Of a stretch of 48,570 bases of DNA, positions 48,469 to 48,570 are shown piece after piece (the first letter of the stretch is position 1; every line of letters begins with the position of its first letter). The notes under the pieces were generated by a model. That model ran no database searches and had not been told where the DNA came from. It saw only the letters and a program-made list of their open reading frames with translations. Position numbers and translations under genes: made by a program. Source of the DNA: an uncultured Succinivibrio sp. (GTDB taxonomy: Bacteria > Pseudomonadota > Gammaproteobacteria > Enterobacterales > Succinivibrionaceae); contig CACZXZ010000026.1 of assembly GCA_902785325.1 (NCBI GenBank), positions 1 through 48,570 of the forward strand, in the 5' to 3' direction.

Positions 48469-48570
48469 ATGTCAAAGATAATTTCCATAGGTCAAGCAGC
48501 AAAACTATTAGGTGTTCATGTTCAAACCATGAGAAATTGGGAGAAGTCGGGTAAGTTAAAACCTGATTCT
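48469..48570 (+). CDS. MerR-type helix-turn-helix protein, partial (possibly IS607-family TnpA recombinase)
   Basis: Only the first 34 codons are in the window; the gene runs off the end. ISIGQAAKLLGVHVQTMRNWEKSGKL is a MerR/excisionase-type DNA-binding helix-turn-helix. IS607 serine recombinases start in just this way (SIGEAAKLLGVSxxTLRRWE), and MerR regulators can too. No Shine-Dalgarno sequence of note. Confidence 0.6.
   Translation, partial: MSKIISIGQAAKLLGVHVQTMRNWEKSGKLKPDS

Overview
The window is an A+T-rich chromosomal segment of a gammaproteobacterium. Several gene orders are typical of that class: ftsB-ispD-ispF, nlpD-rpoS facing mutS next to recA-recX, holD-rimI, cysZ back to back with zipA-ligA, and rnhA back to back with dnaQ. 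The low G+C, the slimmed loci (no eno or mazG between relA, pyrG and ftsB; no surE-pcm before nlpD; no cysK or ptsH beside cysZ) and the gut-type metabolism suggest a host-associated anaerobe such as a member of the Succinivibrionaceae. That placement is an inference from gene content, not a computed phylogeny.

Layout. 1-8.5 kb (+): relA, pyrG, ftsB, ispD, ispF, a YqaA-type membrane protein, nlpD, rpoS. 8.5-11.1 kb (-): mutS. 11.3-13 kb (+): recA, recX. 13.1-19.5 kb (-): one tight seven-gene operon that encodes a polyamine-type ABC importer, a CodA-family deaminase, a creatininase with the diagnostic active site, and a cytidylate-kinase-like protein; it reads as a creatinine or cyclic-amidine uptake and catabolism locus. 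19.9-21.8 kb (+): a HolD (psi) protein swollen by about 330 low-complexity residues, overlapping rimI. 22.5-25.5 kb (+): pntAB behind a long structured leader. 25.8-34.8 kb (+): accessory region with a type IC-like restriction-modification system (hsdM, hsdS, hsdR) followed by three Sel1-repeat genes, one frameshifted at an A8 tract, with a scar of a second hsdR 3' end between the last two. 35-35.7 kb (+): an unrecognised repeat-bearing protein. 35.8-38.8 kb (-): cysZ, an EI-like gene and a IIA(Glc)-like gene. 39-42.4 kb (+): a transposase-like remnant, zipA, ligA. 42.4-43.9 kb (-): mltD, rnhA. 44.4-45.9 kb (+): dnaQ, gmhA. 46-48 kb (-): an LTA-synthase-family phosphotransferase. 48.5 kb to the end (+): the first 34 codons of a MerR-type or IS607-type DNA-binding protein.

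The most unusual signal is the cysZ-EI-IIA operon. Both PTS proteins are full length and uninterrupted, yet the IIA protein has Thr at both positions where the E. coli protein has His75 and His90, and the EI-like protein has lost the counterparts of Cys502, Asp455, Asn454, Arg358 and Arg465. No HPr gene is present. This looks like a PTS-derived module kept for something other than phosphotransfer. Other notable items are the inflated psi subunit, the creatinine locus, the pntAB leader and the recombination scars around the restriction and Sel1 genes.
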